From: Chloroflexota bacterium
GTDB taxonomy: Bacteria > Chloroflexota > UBA11872 > VXOZ01
Assembly: GCA_009839775.1 (NCBI GenBank)
Contig: VXOZ01000357.1
Span: 1,658-9,477, forward strand
Reading direction: 5' to 3'
Length of the DNA stretch: 7,820 bases
Position numbers and translations under genes: made by a program. This document shows positions 1 through 5,895 of the stretch, piece after piece (the first letter of the stretch is position 1; each line of letters opens with the position of its first letter). The notes beneath the pieces are model-generated. The model made no database searches, had not been told where the DNA came from, and saw only the letters and a list, made by a program, of their open reading frames with translations.

Positions 1-1809
1 GTCTGCATGATGTTTGAGTTCGAACAACTGCACTGGCTTCCCGATAGTACGCGTCTGGTGGCAAAGCTGCGTGCCCCCGGCTGGGATCCGCCCGCAGAAC
101 GTGAAGAGGTAGCGGCAGCGAGCGACCGGGACGTTTGGGAGTCTCCGGAGGCCGATCTTGAGGAACGGTCCCCTGCTGTTGAGGGCTGGCGCTTCTTCGA
201 CAATAACCGTGGCGACATTGGCGTCATCAATATCGACACCGGCGAGGCCCGGCGCTTGGGAACGGACATATATCCTTATGGCTTCGCGCCATCGCCCGGT
301 GGGCGCTTTGTCGCTGCTATGAGCGTGGCGGACTCGGACACCTTTGACCTGCATCTTTTCGCTGTCGATGGCTCGCGCCGGGAAGTTCTCGCTTGGCATC
401 TTCCCTTGGCGTGGGGCACTTTCACGTGGTCTCCTGCCGGAGACGCAATTGTCTTCACGACCTACAGCGAAGATGAACCAGGGCAGCTCGTGCTGGTCTC
501 GCTTGACGGCGAGCGGCGCGTGCTCCACAACGGCAGCGAAGTTGATTTTACCGACGAAGAGCCGTACCCGCCACCGCTCTGGTCGCCGGATGGGGATACG
601 GTCTACTGTCGGGCGAACTTGGCAGTCTATGCCGTGTCCGTTGCCACCGGCGCTATAGAAAACATCACTCGGGAGTTAGAGAACCGAGTTGTGTGGGGGT
701 GTATCAGCACCTTGGGCGATAACGTCGTGAACGATGGCGGTCAGCCAGGCACGGTGCTTGTTGTAACGCGAAACCGAGCGACCCAGCGCCAAGGCATCTA
801 CCGCGTCGGCAACGACCAACCGGAGGAAGTCCTACCTGAGCAGCAACACCACCTGACATATCTCATGCTGTATGGCGATAGCGATCACAGTTGCATCGTG
901 GGGCCGATTGAATCCGCCTCCCATCCATTTGACCTCTATCGTATCGCCATTGGCACCGGTGAGATAAAGCGCGTTACGCACGTGGACCCGGAGTTTTCCG
1001 GCGTCGATTGGGGAAGTGCGCAACTACTCGCGTATCCCGGAGTGGAAGGGGAAACACTGCAGGGCGTGGCGCTGCTGCCGCCCGGGTATCGTGCGGGTGT
1101 GCGCTACCCGGCGCTGGTCGTCGTCTATCCCGCGATGGGGACAGTCGGCTATCTGAATCAGTTCGACTTGGATCGTCTTGGCTTTATTGAGTTGCACGCA
1201 TTGGCAAGCCAAGGCTACGTGGTCATTGCGCCCAGCATGCCGCGCCGCCACCCGAACGTGGCCGATGAAATGACGACGTTGGCGCTGAATGCCCTGGATG
1301 CCGCGGCCGCGGCAGGGTACGTTGACCCTGAACGTGCCGGTGTACTGGGGCACAGCGCTGGCGGCTATAGTGTGTGCTGTGTGGTAACGCGTACCGGCCG
1401 TTTCCGCGCCGCCGTTGCCGGCGCCCCGATCGCAAATCTCATCAGCTATGGTCTCAGTCTAAAGGGCAACGGGGCAACGAACGTCGACGGGGTTACCGGG
1501 CATGTGTTCCAGTTACGCGAAGGCCTCTGGGACGCGCGCGAACGGTGGGTGGAGAACTCACCGGTCTTCTACTGCGATCAGGTGACAACACCGCTGCTCC
1601 TCATTTGCGGCACGGCCGATGAACCGATGATCTCGCAGGCGGAAGAGATGTACGGCGGTCTGAGTGAGCTCGGCAAGCGGGCTACCCTCGTGCGGTACCA
1701 CGGCGAGGGGCACCACGTTGGTGAGTGGTCTACGGAAAACGCGCAGGACTGCTGGGACCGCATCATCGGCTGGTTCGACCGCTACGTGAAGGGTGACGGG
1801 GCGGATTAG
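1..1809 (+). CDS. S9-family (prolyl oligopeptidase-type) peptidase or hydrolase, 5' end outside window
   Basis: The frame is open to the left edge. The first in-frame ATG is at 7, but the protein there is already in beta-propeller sequence (WLPDSTRLV), so the true N-terminus, including any signal peptide, probably lies upstream. Counting from the ATG at 7, residues about 1-330 form a propeller-like domain with repeated WSPxG/W.PD blades (for example FTWSPAGDAIVF and LWSPDGDTVY). Residues about 350-600 form an alpha/beta-hydrolase domain. The catalytic triad is visible: Ser450 in GHSAGG, Asp538 in GTADEP and His569 in GEGHH, with order and spacing typical of family S9. The stop is TAG at 1807. 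Known for the family: cleavage of short peptides or removal of N-terminal dipeptides or acyl-amino acids; some members are esterases. The substrate cannot be read from the sequence. No terminator follows; the next feature downstream is a palindromic repeat. The S9 assignment is firm, the exact activity is not. Confidence 0.9.
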   Translation, partial: VCMMFEFEQLHWLPDSTRLVAKLRAPGWDPPAEREEVAAASDRDVWESPEADLEERSPAVEGWRFFDNNRGDIGVINIDTGEARRLGTDIYPYGFAPSPGGRFVAAMSVADSDTFDLHLFAVDGSRREVLAWHLPLAWGTFTWSPAGDAIVFTTYSEDEPGQLVLVSLDGERRVLHNGSEVDFTDEEPYPPPLWSPDGDTVYCRANLAVYAVSVATGAIENITRELENRVVWGCISTLGDNVVNDGGQPGTVLVVTRNRATQRQGIYRVGNDQPEEVLPEQQHHLTYLMLYGDSDHSCIVGPIESASHPFDLYRIAIGTGEIKRVTHVDPEFSGVDWGSAQLLAYPGVEGETLQGVALLPPGYRAGVRYPALVVVYPAMGTVGYLNQFDLDRLGFIELHALASQGYVVIAPSMPRRHPNVADEMTTLALNALDAAAAAGYVDPERAGVLGHSAGGYSVCCVVTRTGRFRAAVAGAPIANLISYGLSLKGNGATNVDGVTGHVFQLREGLWDARERWVENSPVFYCDQVTTPLLLICGTADEPMISQAEEMYGGLSELGKRATLVRYHGEGHHVGEWSTENAQDCWDRIIGWFDRYVKGDGAD

Positions 1810-1837
1810 GCGTCTGAAGTGCGGTCCTCTTCCTTTC

Positions 1838-1957
1838 CGTCACTCCGGCGGAGGCCGGAGTCCAGGGATGGCGCGGGTGAATTGTCTCGGAGACAGGTGT
1901 TCGGACGGACGCCTCTGAAAGAGATAAAGATGGATTCCCGCGTGCGCGGGAATGACG
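1838..1957. repeat. MITE-like palindromic repeat, 120 bp
   Basis: Two 27-bp termini, 1838-1864 and 1931-1957, are imperfect inverted copies of each other. They begin CGTCACTCC and end GGAATGACG. Each terminus is itself a hairpin: ACTCCGGC/GCCGGAGT (1842-1849 with 1854-1861) and ATTCCCGC/GCGGGAAT (1934-1941 with 1946-1953), both with 4-nt loops. The 66-bp centre holds a further perfect stem TGTCTC-G-GAGACA (1883-1895). It encodes nothing plausible; reading frames across it are by-products of the palindromes. No clear target-site duplication is seen. The termini match the left end of the repeat at 5481, so this is a dispersed family. It is probably non-autonomous and mobilised by a transposase elsewhere, which is inference. 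Confidence 0.75.
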
Positions 1958-2179
1958 AAGTATCCAGATCTCTTTTTCTCTGCCGCAGCCGGATTGGATT
2001 CTGCGATTGCGGATCCTGCTCAATCAACTGTGGGCCGAGTCCAGCGCCACAGAGACCCCGGGCAGTGATACCATACGGACTGACCGGTTGCGCAATGGGC
2101 AAGGGTCTTTGGACACATCAGGTGGAGTGCAAAACGGTCTTTGGAGCATGATCTAATCAGCTATGAGGGAAGAAATCAC
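1958..2179. other. Intergenic remainder upstream of the aminotransferase
   Basis: No gene is supported here. A 10-nt direct repeat GGTCTTTGGA occurs at 2104-2113 and 2136-2145, 32 bp apart (about three helical turns), immediately upstream of the aminotransferase start. It could be a paired regulator site or chance. I found no convincing -35/-10 pair, although the promoter of the downstream gene should lie here. Confidence 0.3.
2165..2172 (+). promoter_or_regulatory. Ribosome binding site deciding the aminotransferase start
   Basis: GAGGGAAG lies 7 nt before the ATG at 2180. The frame could begin further upstream at the TTG at 2141, but that codon has no comparable site, so 2180 is preferred. 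Confidence 0.6.
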
Positions 2180-3499
2180 ATGACATCGGTGTCTGAGGCG
2201 AACGATTTGCAGCAGGAACTCTTGGCGAGCAGCCGGCAGCTTTTTCCGGGCGGAAGCTCCGGGTTGTGGCGTCTGCCGGACGAGTATCAGATTGTGGTCA
2301 CCCACGGGCGCGGCAGCCGCGTGTGGGACATGAACGGCCGGGAGTACATCGACTGCATCCTGGGCTCGGGGCCGGTCCTCATCGGTCACGCCCATCCGGC
2401 GGTCGTGGCGGCGGTGCAGGCGCAGGTTGCGCAGGGCGCGACGTATTTCCTTCTCAATGAACCGGCGATCAGGCTGGCGGAGATTGTGGTGGATGCCGTA
2501 CCGTGCGCCGAGCAGATCCGCTTCGTGAGCACCGGCACCGAGGCCACGTTTTACGCCGTGCGCATCGCCCGCGCCTATACCGGCCGCAACAAGGTGCTGA
2601 AATTCGAGGGCGCGCTGCACGGCGGCAATGACTACGCCACCCTGAGCACCGTGCCGCCGCACACCAGCGACTACCCCCACGGCATACCGGACAGCAGCGG
2701 CATCCCGGCTCAGGTGCAGGAGCAGGTGCTCATCTCGGAGTTCAACAATCTCGACCTCACCCGCGACCTGGTGCACCGGCACGCTGACGACCTGGCGGCC
2801 ATCATCATGGAGCCGCTCCAGCGGGCGCTCAATCCCGAGCCGGGTTTCCTGGCAGCCGTGCGCGACCTCGCCCATGAGGCGGGGGCGTTGCTCATCTTCG
2901 ACGAAATCGTCACCGGCTTCCGCCTGGCCTGGGGCGGCGCGCAGGAATACTACGGTGTGGAACCCGACCTGGCGGTGCTCGGCAAGGCGCTGGGCGGCGG
3001 CTACCCGCAGGCCGCAGTGGCGGGCCCCGCCGCGATCATGGAAGTGGTCTCGTCGGCGATCCGCGGCACGCCGCGCTACGTCTGGATGGGCGGCACCTTC
3101 AGCGGCAATCCCCTGAGCGCCGTGGCTGGACTGGCAACCCTGGGCGTGCTGCAGGAAGAAGGCAGCTTTGCGCGTCTCAACGCGACCGGCGACCAAGTGC
3201 GCGCCGGGCTAGAAGACCTCGGCAGGGAGTTCGGCGAACCACTCCAAGCCATCGGCGCCGGGCCGCTGCTGCAGGTCTTCTTCGGCGAAGGCGAATTGCG
3301 CAGCTACCGCGACTGCTTGCAGACCGACAACGACAAACGCATCGCCTTCGCCCAAGAACTGCTCCGCGCCGGCATCCTCACCAACCCGGGCGAAAAGCTC
3401 TACTTCTCGCTCGCCCATACCGACAAGGACGTGGGTCAAATTCTGGACATCGCCCGTGCGGCGCTCAAGACGGTGCAGGAGAGAAACGAGCCACAGTGA
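2180..3499 (+). CDS. PLP-dependent class III aminotransferase, glutamate-1-semialdehyde 2,1-aminomutase-like
   Basis: The protein has 439 residues from the ATG at 2180, close to the usual length of about 430 for this family. Recognisable blocks are GREYID (53-58), GHAHP (69-73), the phosphate-binding STGTEA (117-122), DEIVTGFR with PLP-binding Asp241, LGKALGGG with Schiff-base Lys269, and GTFSGNP (305-311). Known for the family: transfer or internal shift of an amino group using pyridoxal phosphate in the cytoplasm; GSA aminomutase (HemL) makes 5-aminolevulinate. One oddity is FEGALHG (142-148): relatives usually have an aromatic residue before HG that stacks on the PLP ring, but here it is Leu146. 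Together with the absence of heme genes nearby, this argues against HemL itself and for an uncharacterised aminotransferase of the same clade, such as a beta-amino acid transaminase or another aminomutase. It stands alone; the peptidase before it is 370 bp away and the gene after it is on the opposite strand. Confidence 0.88.
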   Translation: MTSVSEANDLQQELLASSRQLFPGGSSGLWRLPDEYQIVVTHGRGSRVWDMNGREYIDCILGSGPVLIGHAHPAVVAAVQAQVAQGATYFLLNEPAIRLAEIVVDAVPCAEQIRFVSTGTEATFYAVRIARAYTGRNKVLKFEGALHGGNDYATLSTVPPHTSDYPHGIPDSSGIPAQVQEQVLISEFNNLDLTRDLVHRHADDLAAIIMEPLQRALNPEPGFLAAVRDLAHEAGALLIFDEIVTGFRLAWGGAQEYYGVEPDLAVLGKALGGGYPQAAVAGPAAIMEVVSSAIRGTPRYVWMGGTFSGNPLSAVAGLATLGVLQEEGSFARLNATGDQVRAGLEDLGREFGEPLQAIGAGPLLQVFFGEGELRSYRDCLQTDNDKRIAFAQELLRAGILTNPGEKLYFSLAHTDKDVGQILDIARAALKTVQERNEPQ

Positions 3500-3556
3500 A
3501 ATCCGTGTATATAAGCGTCGGGTGAGGTATTGATTCGCGAACAAAGAGTGTCACCC

Positions 3557-3700
3557 TTAGCGCAGTGTCTTGCGCAGGGCGCGACCGGCTGCCTTGCCTG
3601 CCACGCGACGCACGATGCGCTGTCCGATGCGTCCCCTGCGCACGGCGTTCACGTCACCGAGCAGCCGCGCCAGCCAATAAAGCAGTGATCGCACGCTCAT
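3557..3700 (-). CDS. Small, highly basic hypothetical protein (47 aa)
   Basis: The frame can be extended upstream to a TTG at 3793, but the ATG at 3700 has an excellent Shine-Dalgarno AAGGAG with a 6-nt spacer (3707-3712), so the short form is preferred. It ends with TAA. Residues 1-20 (MSVRSLLYWLARLLGDVNAV) look like an amphipathic or membrane-surface helix. Residues 21-47 are strongly basic with RRGR, RIVRRVAGKAAGR and RKTLR. In total there are 11 Arg and 2 Lys against one Asp. I do not recognise a named family. The regular Gly/Ala/Arg pattern looks like a genuine conserved small protein rather than noise. Nucleic-acid binding or membrane association is possible from composition only. It converges on the aminotransferase gene, with stop codons 57 bp apart, and lies 258 bp downstream of the MFS gene, probably as its own unit. 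Confidence 0.65.
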   Translation of the reverse strand: MSVRSLLYWLARLLGDVNAVRRGRIGQRIVRRVAGKAAGRALRKTLR

Positions 3701-3706
3701 CCGGGA

Positions 3707-3712
3707 CTCCTT
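3707..3712 (-). promoter_or_regulatory. Shine-Dalgarno AAGGAG of the small basic protein
   Basis: The plus strand reads CTCCTT. On the minus strand this is AAGGAG, 6 nt before the ATG at 3700. It is the main evidence that the 47-residue frame is translated and that the longer TTG-started version is not. Confidence 0.7.
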
Positions 3713-3958
3713 GATCTCAGCTTTTCCCAGCCGCCAGCGTACCACAATCGTTTGTACGGAAGCGTTGCAATTGTCCTGCGGCGGATCGGCCAACTCAGGC
3801 TAGGATCACCCACCGCGGACAGCGATCGGGCACGGAGTCAGCGAGCAAGTTGACCACTGCGCAGAGCCCCGTGCCTGCGCCCAATTTCGCCTGACGTGAG
3901 CACCGCCGTGCGAAGTTGACGCCCTGAAATTCCCCTCAGGCTCGCTCTCTCCGGACCC
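3713..3958. other. Spacer between the MFS gene and the small basic gene
   Basis: Both neighbours read on the minus strand. I see no gene here. GGCACGG (3829-3835) and CCGTGCC (3869-3875) are perfect inverted arms around a 33-nt loop without a T-run, so this is a poor terminator candidate. A 5-bp stem CCTGA/TCAGG follows the MFS stop on the minus strand, also without a T-run. A promoter for the small gene should be in this spacer but none stands out. Confidence 0.3.
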
Positions 3959-5272
3959 TCAGATACGTGCGGCCCGGATGTGTGGGTTCGCCCAGGCCGC
4001 AAGCGCCAAGGCCAGGAGGAGCGTCCCACCGGCGGCGAACATGACCCAAATCTCCACGAACTCCGCAATCCAGCCGCCGGTAAGAGCGCTTGCGGGGATG
4101 AGCACAACGGAGAGACTGCGCAGAGTGCCGAAAACTCGGCCTCGGTAGGCTTCGGGTACGGACGTAATCGCGATCGCGCCGCTGGCGACCATGCTGGCGG
4201 TGAGTGCGGCGGTCTCCACGAGTTCTAGGACCAGCGTCACCGGCACCCATGTCGACGCGGCTATCCCTAGCGTGCACACTCCCGCCAGACTCCAGCCCGC
4301 TGCCAGCACACGCCCGGCGCCGAAGCGCCGCTCCAGCGGCCCTGCCGCCAGGCCGCCAAATATGCCACCGGCGGTACCCGCCGCCAGCAGTATCCCAAAG
4401 GAACCTGCACCGCCACCCAAGCGCTCCTGTACGAGGGCGGGCCACAGTGGGCCCATGAAGGAGCAGATGTTGACAAGCACGCCCAGCCAGAGCAATGCCC
4501 GCACCACCGGCAGTCCCGCTGCTGTCCGCCACCCTGCGCGCAGGTCGTCAATTAACGACCTTGGAGTGAATCGGGACCGGACTTCGTTTGCGTGCGAGGC
4601 GGCGGCTGGTACAGCCCGGCCCGGCAGGCGGGCAAGGGCGATACACAGTGCCACAAACAGAAACGACACGGCATCCACCGCCAGTGCCCACACCGCGCTC
4701 GCGGCCGCGATGAGCAGTCCGCCGGCCGCGCTGCCCACCAGCGATGCCGTCTCCCTGGCGGTTGAGAAGAGGCCTTGAGCAGTGGTGAGCAGGTCGCGTC
4801 CCACCACGGACGGCATGATGGAAGCGCGGGCGGGACTCATAAACGCCGTCAGGCTGTTCAGCTTGAAGACGGCTACAAAGGCGATGACGGGAGGCAAGTG
4901 ACCGACCAGCGCCACCAGCAATGCCACTGCGCCTACCACGGCAGCAGCGGCGAGGCTGGTCGTTACCATGATCGCCTTGCGGTCCCAGCGGTCGGCAAGC
5001 ACGCCGGCCAGGGGCGCAAAGATGATGTCGGGCAGATGCCAGATCGCTTGGATGATGGCGGTCTGCAGAGTCGATTGGGTCTCCGACCAGACCACCCACA
5101 TCACGGCCAGGTTGAAGAAAGCATCGCCAAAGACGGAGACTGTCTGTCCGCTCCAGAGCAATACGAACGAGCGGTTGCGGAACAACCGCCGGTGGCTTTC
5201 CGTGATGCGGAGCAGCTTGTCCTTAAGGCCCACCGCTAAATCCCCACATTTCCCTGCACTCTCCTTTAACAT
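3959..5272 (-). CDS. MFS transporter, probable drug/metabolite exporter (MFS_3/EntS-like)
   Basis: The protein has 437 residues from the ATG at 5272. Its hydrophobic segments alternate with short loops as in a 12-helix major facilitator. Near the start is the typical LFRNRSFVLLWSGQTVSVFGD. After helix 2 comes motif A, GVLADRWDRK (about 90-99), followed after helix 4 by SPARASIMPSVV (about 146-157), a signature of the EntS/MFS_3 exporter group. A central basic loop (about residues 215-250) separates the halves. Known for the group: proton-driven efflux of siderophores, macrolides or other small molecules from the inner membrane; the substrate here cannot be inferred. The start is uncertain: the ATG at 5272 and a TTG at 5284 lack a ribosome binding site, while an in-frame GTG at 5233 has GGGGAT upstream and would give a 424-residue protein. 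It is divergent from metG, with a candidate promoter at 5330-5358. Confidence 0.88.
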   Translation of the reverse strand: MLKESAGKCGDLAVGLKDKLLRITESHRRLFRNRSFVLLWSGQTVSVFGDAFFNLAVMWVVWSETQSTLQTAIIQAIWHLPDIIFAPLAGVLADRWDRKAIMVTTSLAAAAVVGAVALLVALVGHLPPVIAFVAVFKLNSLTAFMSPARASIMPSVVGRDLLTTAQGLFSTARETASLVGSAAGGLLIAAASAVWALAVDAVSFLFVALCIALARLPGRAVPAAASHANEVRSRFTPRSLIDDLRAGWRTAAGLPVVRALLWLGVLVNICSFMGPLWPALVQERLGGGAGSFGILLAAGTAGGIFGGLAAGPLERRFGAGRVLAAGWSLAGVCTLGIAASTWVPVTLVLELVETAALTASMVASGAIAITSVPEAYRGRVFGTLRSLSVVLIPASALTGGWIAEFVEIWVMFAAGGTLLLALALAAWANPHIRAARI

Positions 5273-5329
5273 GCGCGGCGCCAACGGCCGCGCAGTCGAC
5301 GCTCTACTTGGTGTCAGTCAAAGGCGGGC

Positions 5330-5358
5330 ATTGTTCCCTGTCATAGCACAGTGTGCAA
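5330..5358 (-). promoter_or_regulatory. Candidate sigma-70-type promoter of the MFS gene
   Basis: On the minus strand, TTGCAC (5358-5353) and AACAAT (5335-5330) are separated by 17 bp. Each matches the consensus hexamer at 4 of 6 positions. The predicted transcription start is near 5323, giving a leader of about 50 nt to the ATG at 5272. Confidence 0.35.
5346..5356. promoter_or_regulatory. Operator-like palindrome in the MFS promoter
   Basis: GCACA-G-TGTGC is a perfect 5+1+5 palindrome that overlaps the candidate -35 box and spacer of the MFS promoter. Exporters are often controlled by a dimeric repressor bound at such a position, but no regulator gene is present in the window, so the role is inferred from placement only. 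Confidence 0.3.
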
Positions 5359-5428
5359 CTTGTACATCCAGTCTATATGGAGGGAGACAGGAGAGTGCGA
5401 AAGTAACTACGTTGAGATGCGTGAGAGA

Positions 5429-5455
5429 GAGAGGCAGTTACACGTCTTGCCTCTC
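5429..5455. repeat. Perfect 8-bp hairpin of unknown role
   Basis: GAGAGGCA (5429-5436) and TGCCTCTC (5448-5455) form a perfect stem around an 11-nt loop. It sits at the end of a GA-rich run (5423-5433) and is followed by ATTTC on the plus strand, too weak a T-run for a confident terminator. The rest of 5359-5480 shows nothing coding. Confidence 0.35.
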
Positions 5456-5480
5456 ATTTCATGAGATCTTGGCGAGGGTT

Positions 5481-5597
5481 CGTCATTCCGGCGAAAGCCG
5501 GAATCCATCTTCTCTACGCACCCTGGACTCCGGCCCCATATCAAGAATCGGCAGGCTCTTCGGTAAGCTCAGAGCAGGCTTTTCGTCGGAGTGACGG
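5481..5597. repeat. Composite palindromic repeat, MITE-like with an internal second repeat
   Basis: The left end 5481-5507 begins CGTCATTCC and contains the hairpin ATTCCGGC-GAAA-GCCGGAAT (5485-5504). It is the same terminus type as the element at 1838. The expected right terminus appears split: TGGACTCCGG (5524-5533) and GTCGGAGTGACGG (5585-5597) are the two arms of a terminal hairpin. Between them lie about 50 bp made of CCCCATATCAAG plus GCAGGCTCT (5534-5559) and a CTTCGGTAAGCTCAGAG segment (5558-5574). Both inner modules recur at 7404-7444, the first in inverted orientation. It reads as one repeat family inserted into the terminal loop of another. It lies just upstream of the metG promoter and encodes nothing. 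Confidence 0.6.
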
Positions 5598-5654
5598 ACT
5601 CCTAGCGCCTCTTTCCCCACCGTTCAGTGACGGATACCACATTCGCCGGACGAG

Positions 5655-5683
5655 TTGACAGAAACTCTCACAGAGCTTACGCT
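5655..5683 (+). promoter_or_regulatory. Promoter of the metG leader
   Basis: A perfect -35 hexamer TTGACA (5655-5660) is followed after 17 bp by TACGCT (5678-5683), which keeps the key TA at the start and T at the end of a -10 box. The predicted start of transcription is near 5690, about 23 nt before the leader-peptide ATG. This gives a leader of about 165 nt up to the terminator. Confidence 0.6.
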
Positions 5684-5712
5684 GTGAATACCACTGCAAG
5701 GAAGGGGAGAGT

Positions 5713-5805
5713 ATGCCGAGCGAAACCCACACCATCTCAATGCGCGCGATGATGAATCGATGGGCATGGTGTGTGTCCCGCTCGGTCATCATGTGCTTGC
5801 ACTGA
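5713..5805 (+). CDS. Methionine-rich leader peptide (30 codons) upstream of metG
   Basis: The frame begins at the ATG at 5713 and ends at the TGA at 5803. It is preceded by a purine-rich ribosome binding region AAGGAAGGGGAG (5698-5709). Met is encoded at positions 1, 10, 13, 14 and 27, that is 5 of 30 codons, far above normal use. The first Met cluster is ISMRAMMNRWAW; two Trp and two Cys codons (TGG 5761 and 5767, TGT 5770, TGC 5794) are also present. The frame overlaps the left and right arms of the 5716-5785 hairpin and stops 26 nt before the terminator stem. This is the typical geometry of an attenuation leader peptide. The peptide itself probably has no function apart from being translated. 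The methionyl-tRNA synthetase gene immediately downstream is the logical target of a Met-sensing leader. The frame could be fortuitous, but its coincidence with promoter, ribosome binding site, hairpins and terminator makes that unlikely. Confidence 0.65.
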   Translation: MPSETHTISMRAMMNRWAWCVSRSVIMCLH

Positions 5806-5831
5806 CGTACCGATCTCGCGGCTCCATCACG

Positions 5832-5858
5832 CCCAAGGGCAATCGCTCTTGGGTTTTT
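5832..5858 (+). terminator. Intrinsic terminator inside the metG leader
   Basis: CCCAAGGGC (5832-5840) pairs with GCTCTTGGG (5845-5853) through 9 bp including one G-U pair, with loop AATC and five T residues at 5854-5858. No plus-strand gene other than the leader frame lies between the previous gene and this site, and the metG ATG is only 37 nt downstream. It therefore most likely acts as a conditional terminator of the leader transcript. Confidence 0.75.
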
Positions 5859-5895
5859 CGTTTAATTGCGCAGTTCCGTAGAGAATGGAAAGCAG

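Larger units (their letters stand above)
5690..5858 (+). promoter_or_regulatory. Putative ribosome-mediated transcription attenuator of metG
   Basis: The RNA can form mutually exclusive structures. Structure 1:2 is a long hairpin: CCGAGCG (5716-5722) with CGCTCGG (5779-5785), an interior loop, then CACACCAT (5728-5735) with ATGGTGTG (5766-5773). Structure 2:3 is an antiterminator: TGGGCATGGTG (5761-5771) with CATCACGCCCA (5825-5835), two 5-bp helices around one mismatch. Structure 3:4 is the intrinsic terminator at 5832-5858. Pairing 2:3 uses the right arm of 1:2 and the first four bases of the terminator stem, so it excludes both. The Met-rich leader frame covers 1:2. Inferred logic: a ribosome stalled on early ATG codons masks arm 1 and lets 2:3 form, so metG is read. 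A ribosome that reaches the stop at 5805, or no ribosome at all, lets 1:2 and the terminator form. A further alternative pairing is ATGATGA (5749-5755) with TCATCAT (5786-5792). Confidence 0.65.

Noticed and set aside
1819..2151. Frames crossing 1819-2151 on both strands
   Set aside because: They translate the palindromic repeat termini (for example SLRRRPESRDG and DSRVRGNDE), a common artefact of this repeat class.
2153..3196. 347-codon frame on the minus strand
   Set aside because: It lies fully antisense to the aminotransferase, has low-complexity His/Arg/Ala-rich content, and has no family features. It is a by-product of GC-rich codon use.
3520..3556. Stem GGGTGA/TCACCC between the converging aminotransferase and small-protein genes
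   Set aside because: It has only 6 bp, a 25-nt loop and no T-run, too weak to call a terminator. The nearby TTCGCGAA (3534-3541) is a short palindrome expected by chance.
3936..4532. Long alternative frames on both strands over the MFS gene (also 4191-4778, 4548-5099, 4775-5239)
   Set aside because: Arg/Pro/Ala-rich products without motifs overlap a clear transporter sequence, so these are shadow frames.
5696..5745. SAM-type riboswitch
   Set aside because: GCCGAGCGAAACCC is superficially like part of the SAM-I core, but the rest (AGAGGTGGAGGG..., CGGCAACC) is missing.
5690..5858. T-box riboswitch upstream of metG
   Set aside because: The placement before a synthetase gene and a terminator is right, and ACCG...CGCGG occurs at 5809-5821, but the conserved AGGGTGGNACCGCG core is absent, as is a recognisable specifier loop. 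The Met-rich translated leader explains the region better.
5866..5895. Upstream TTG start for metG
   Set aside because: It would add ten non-conserved residues and lies only 7 nt after the terminator T-run. The ATG at 5896 gives the usual MetRS N-terminus (MQAYITSSIPYVN).
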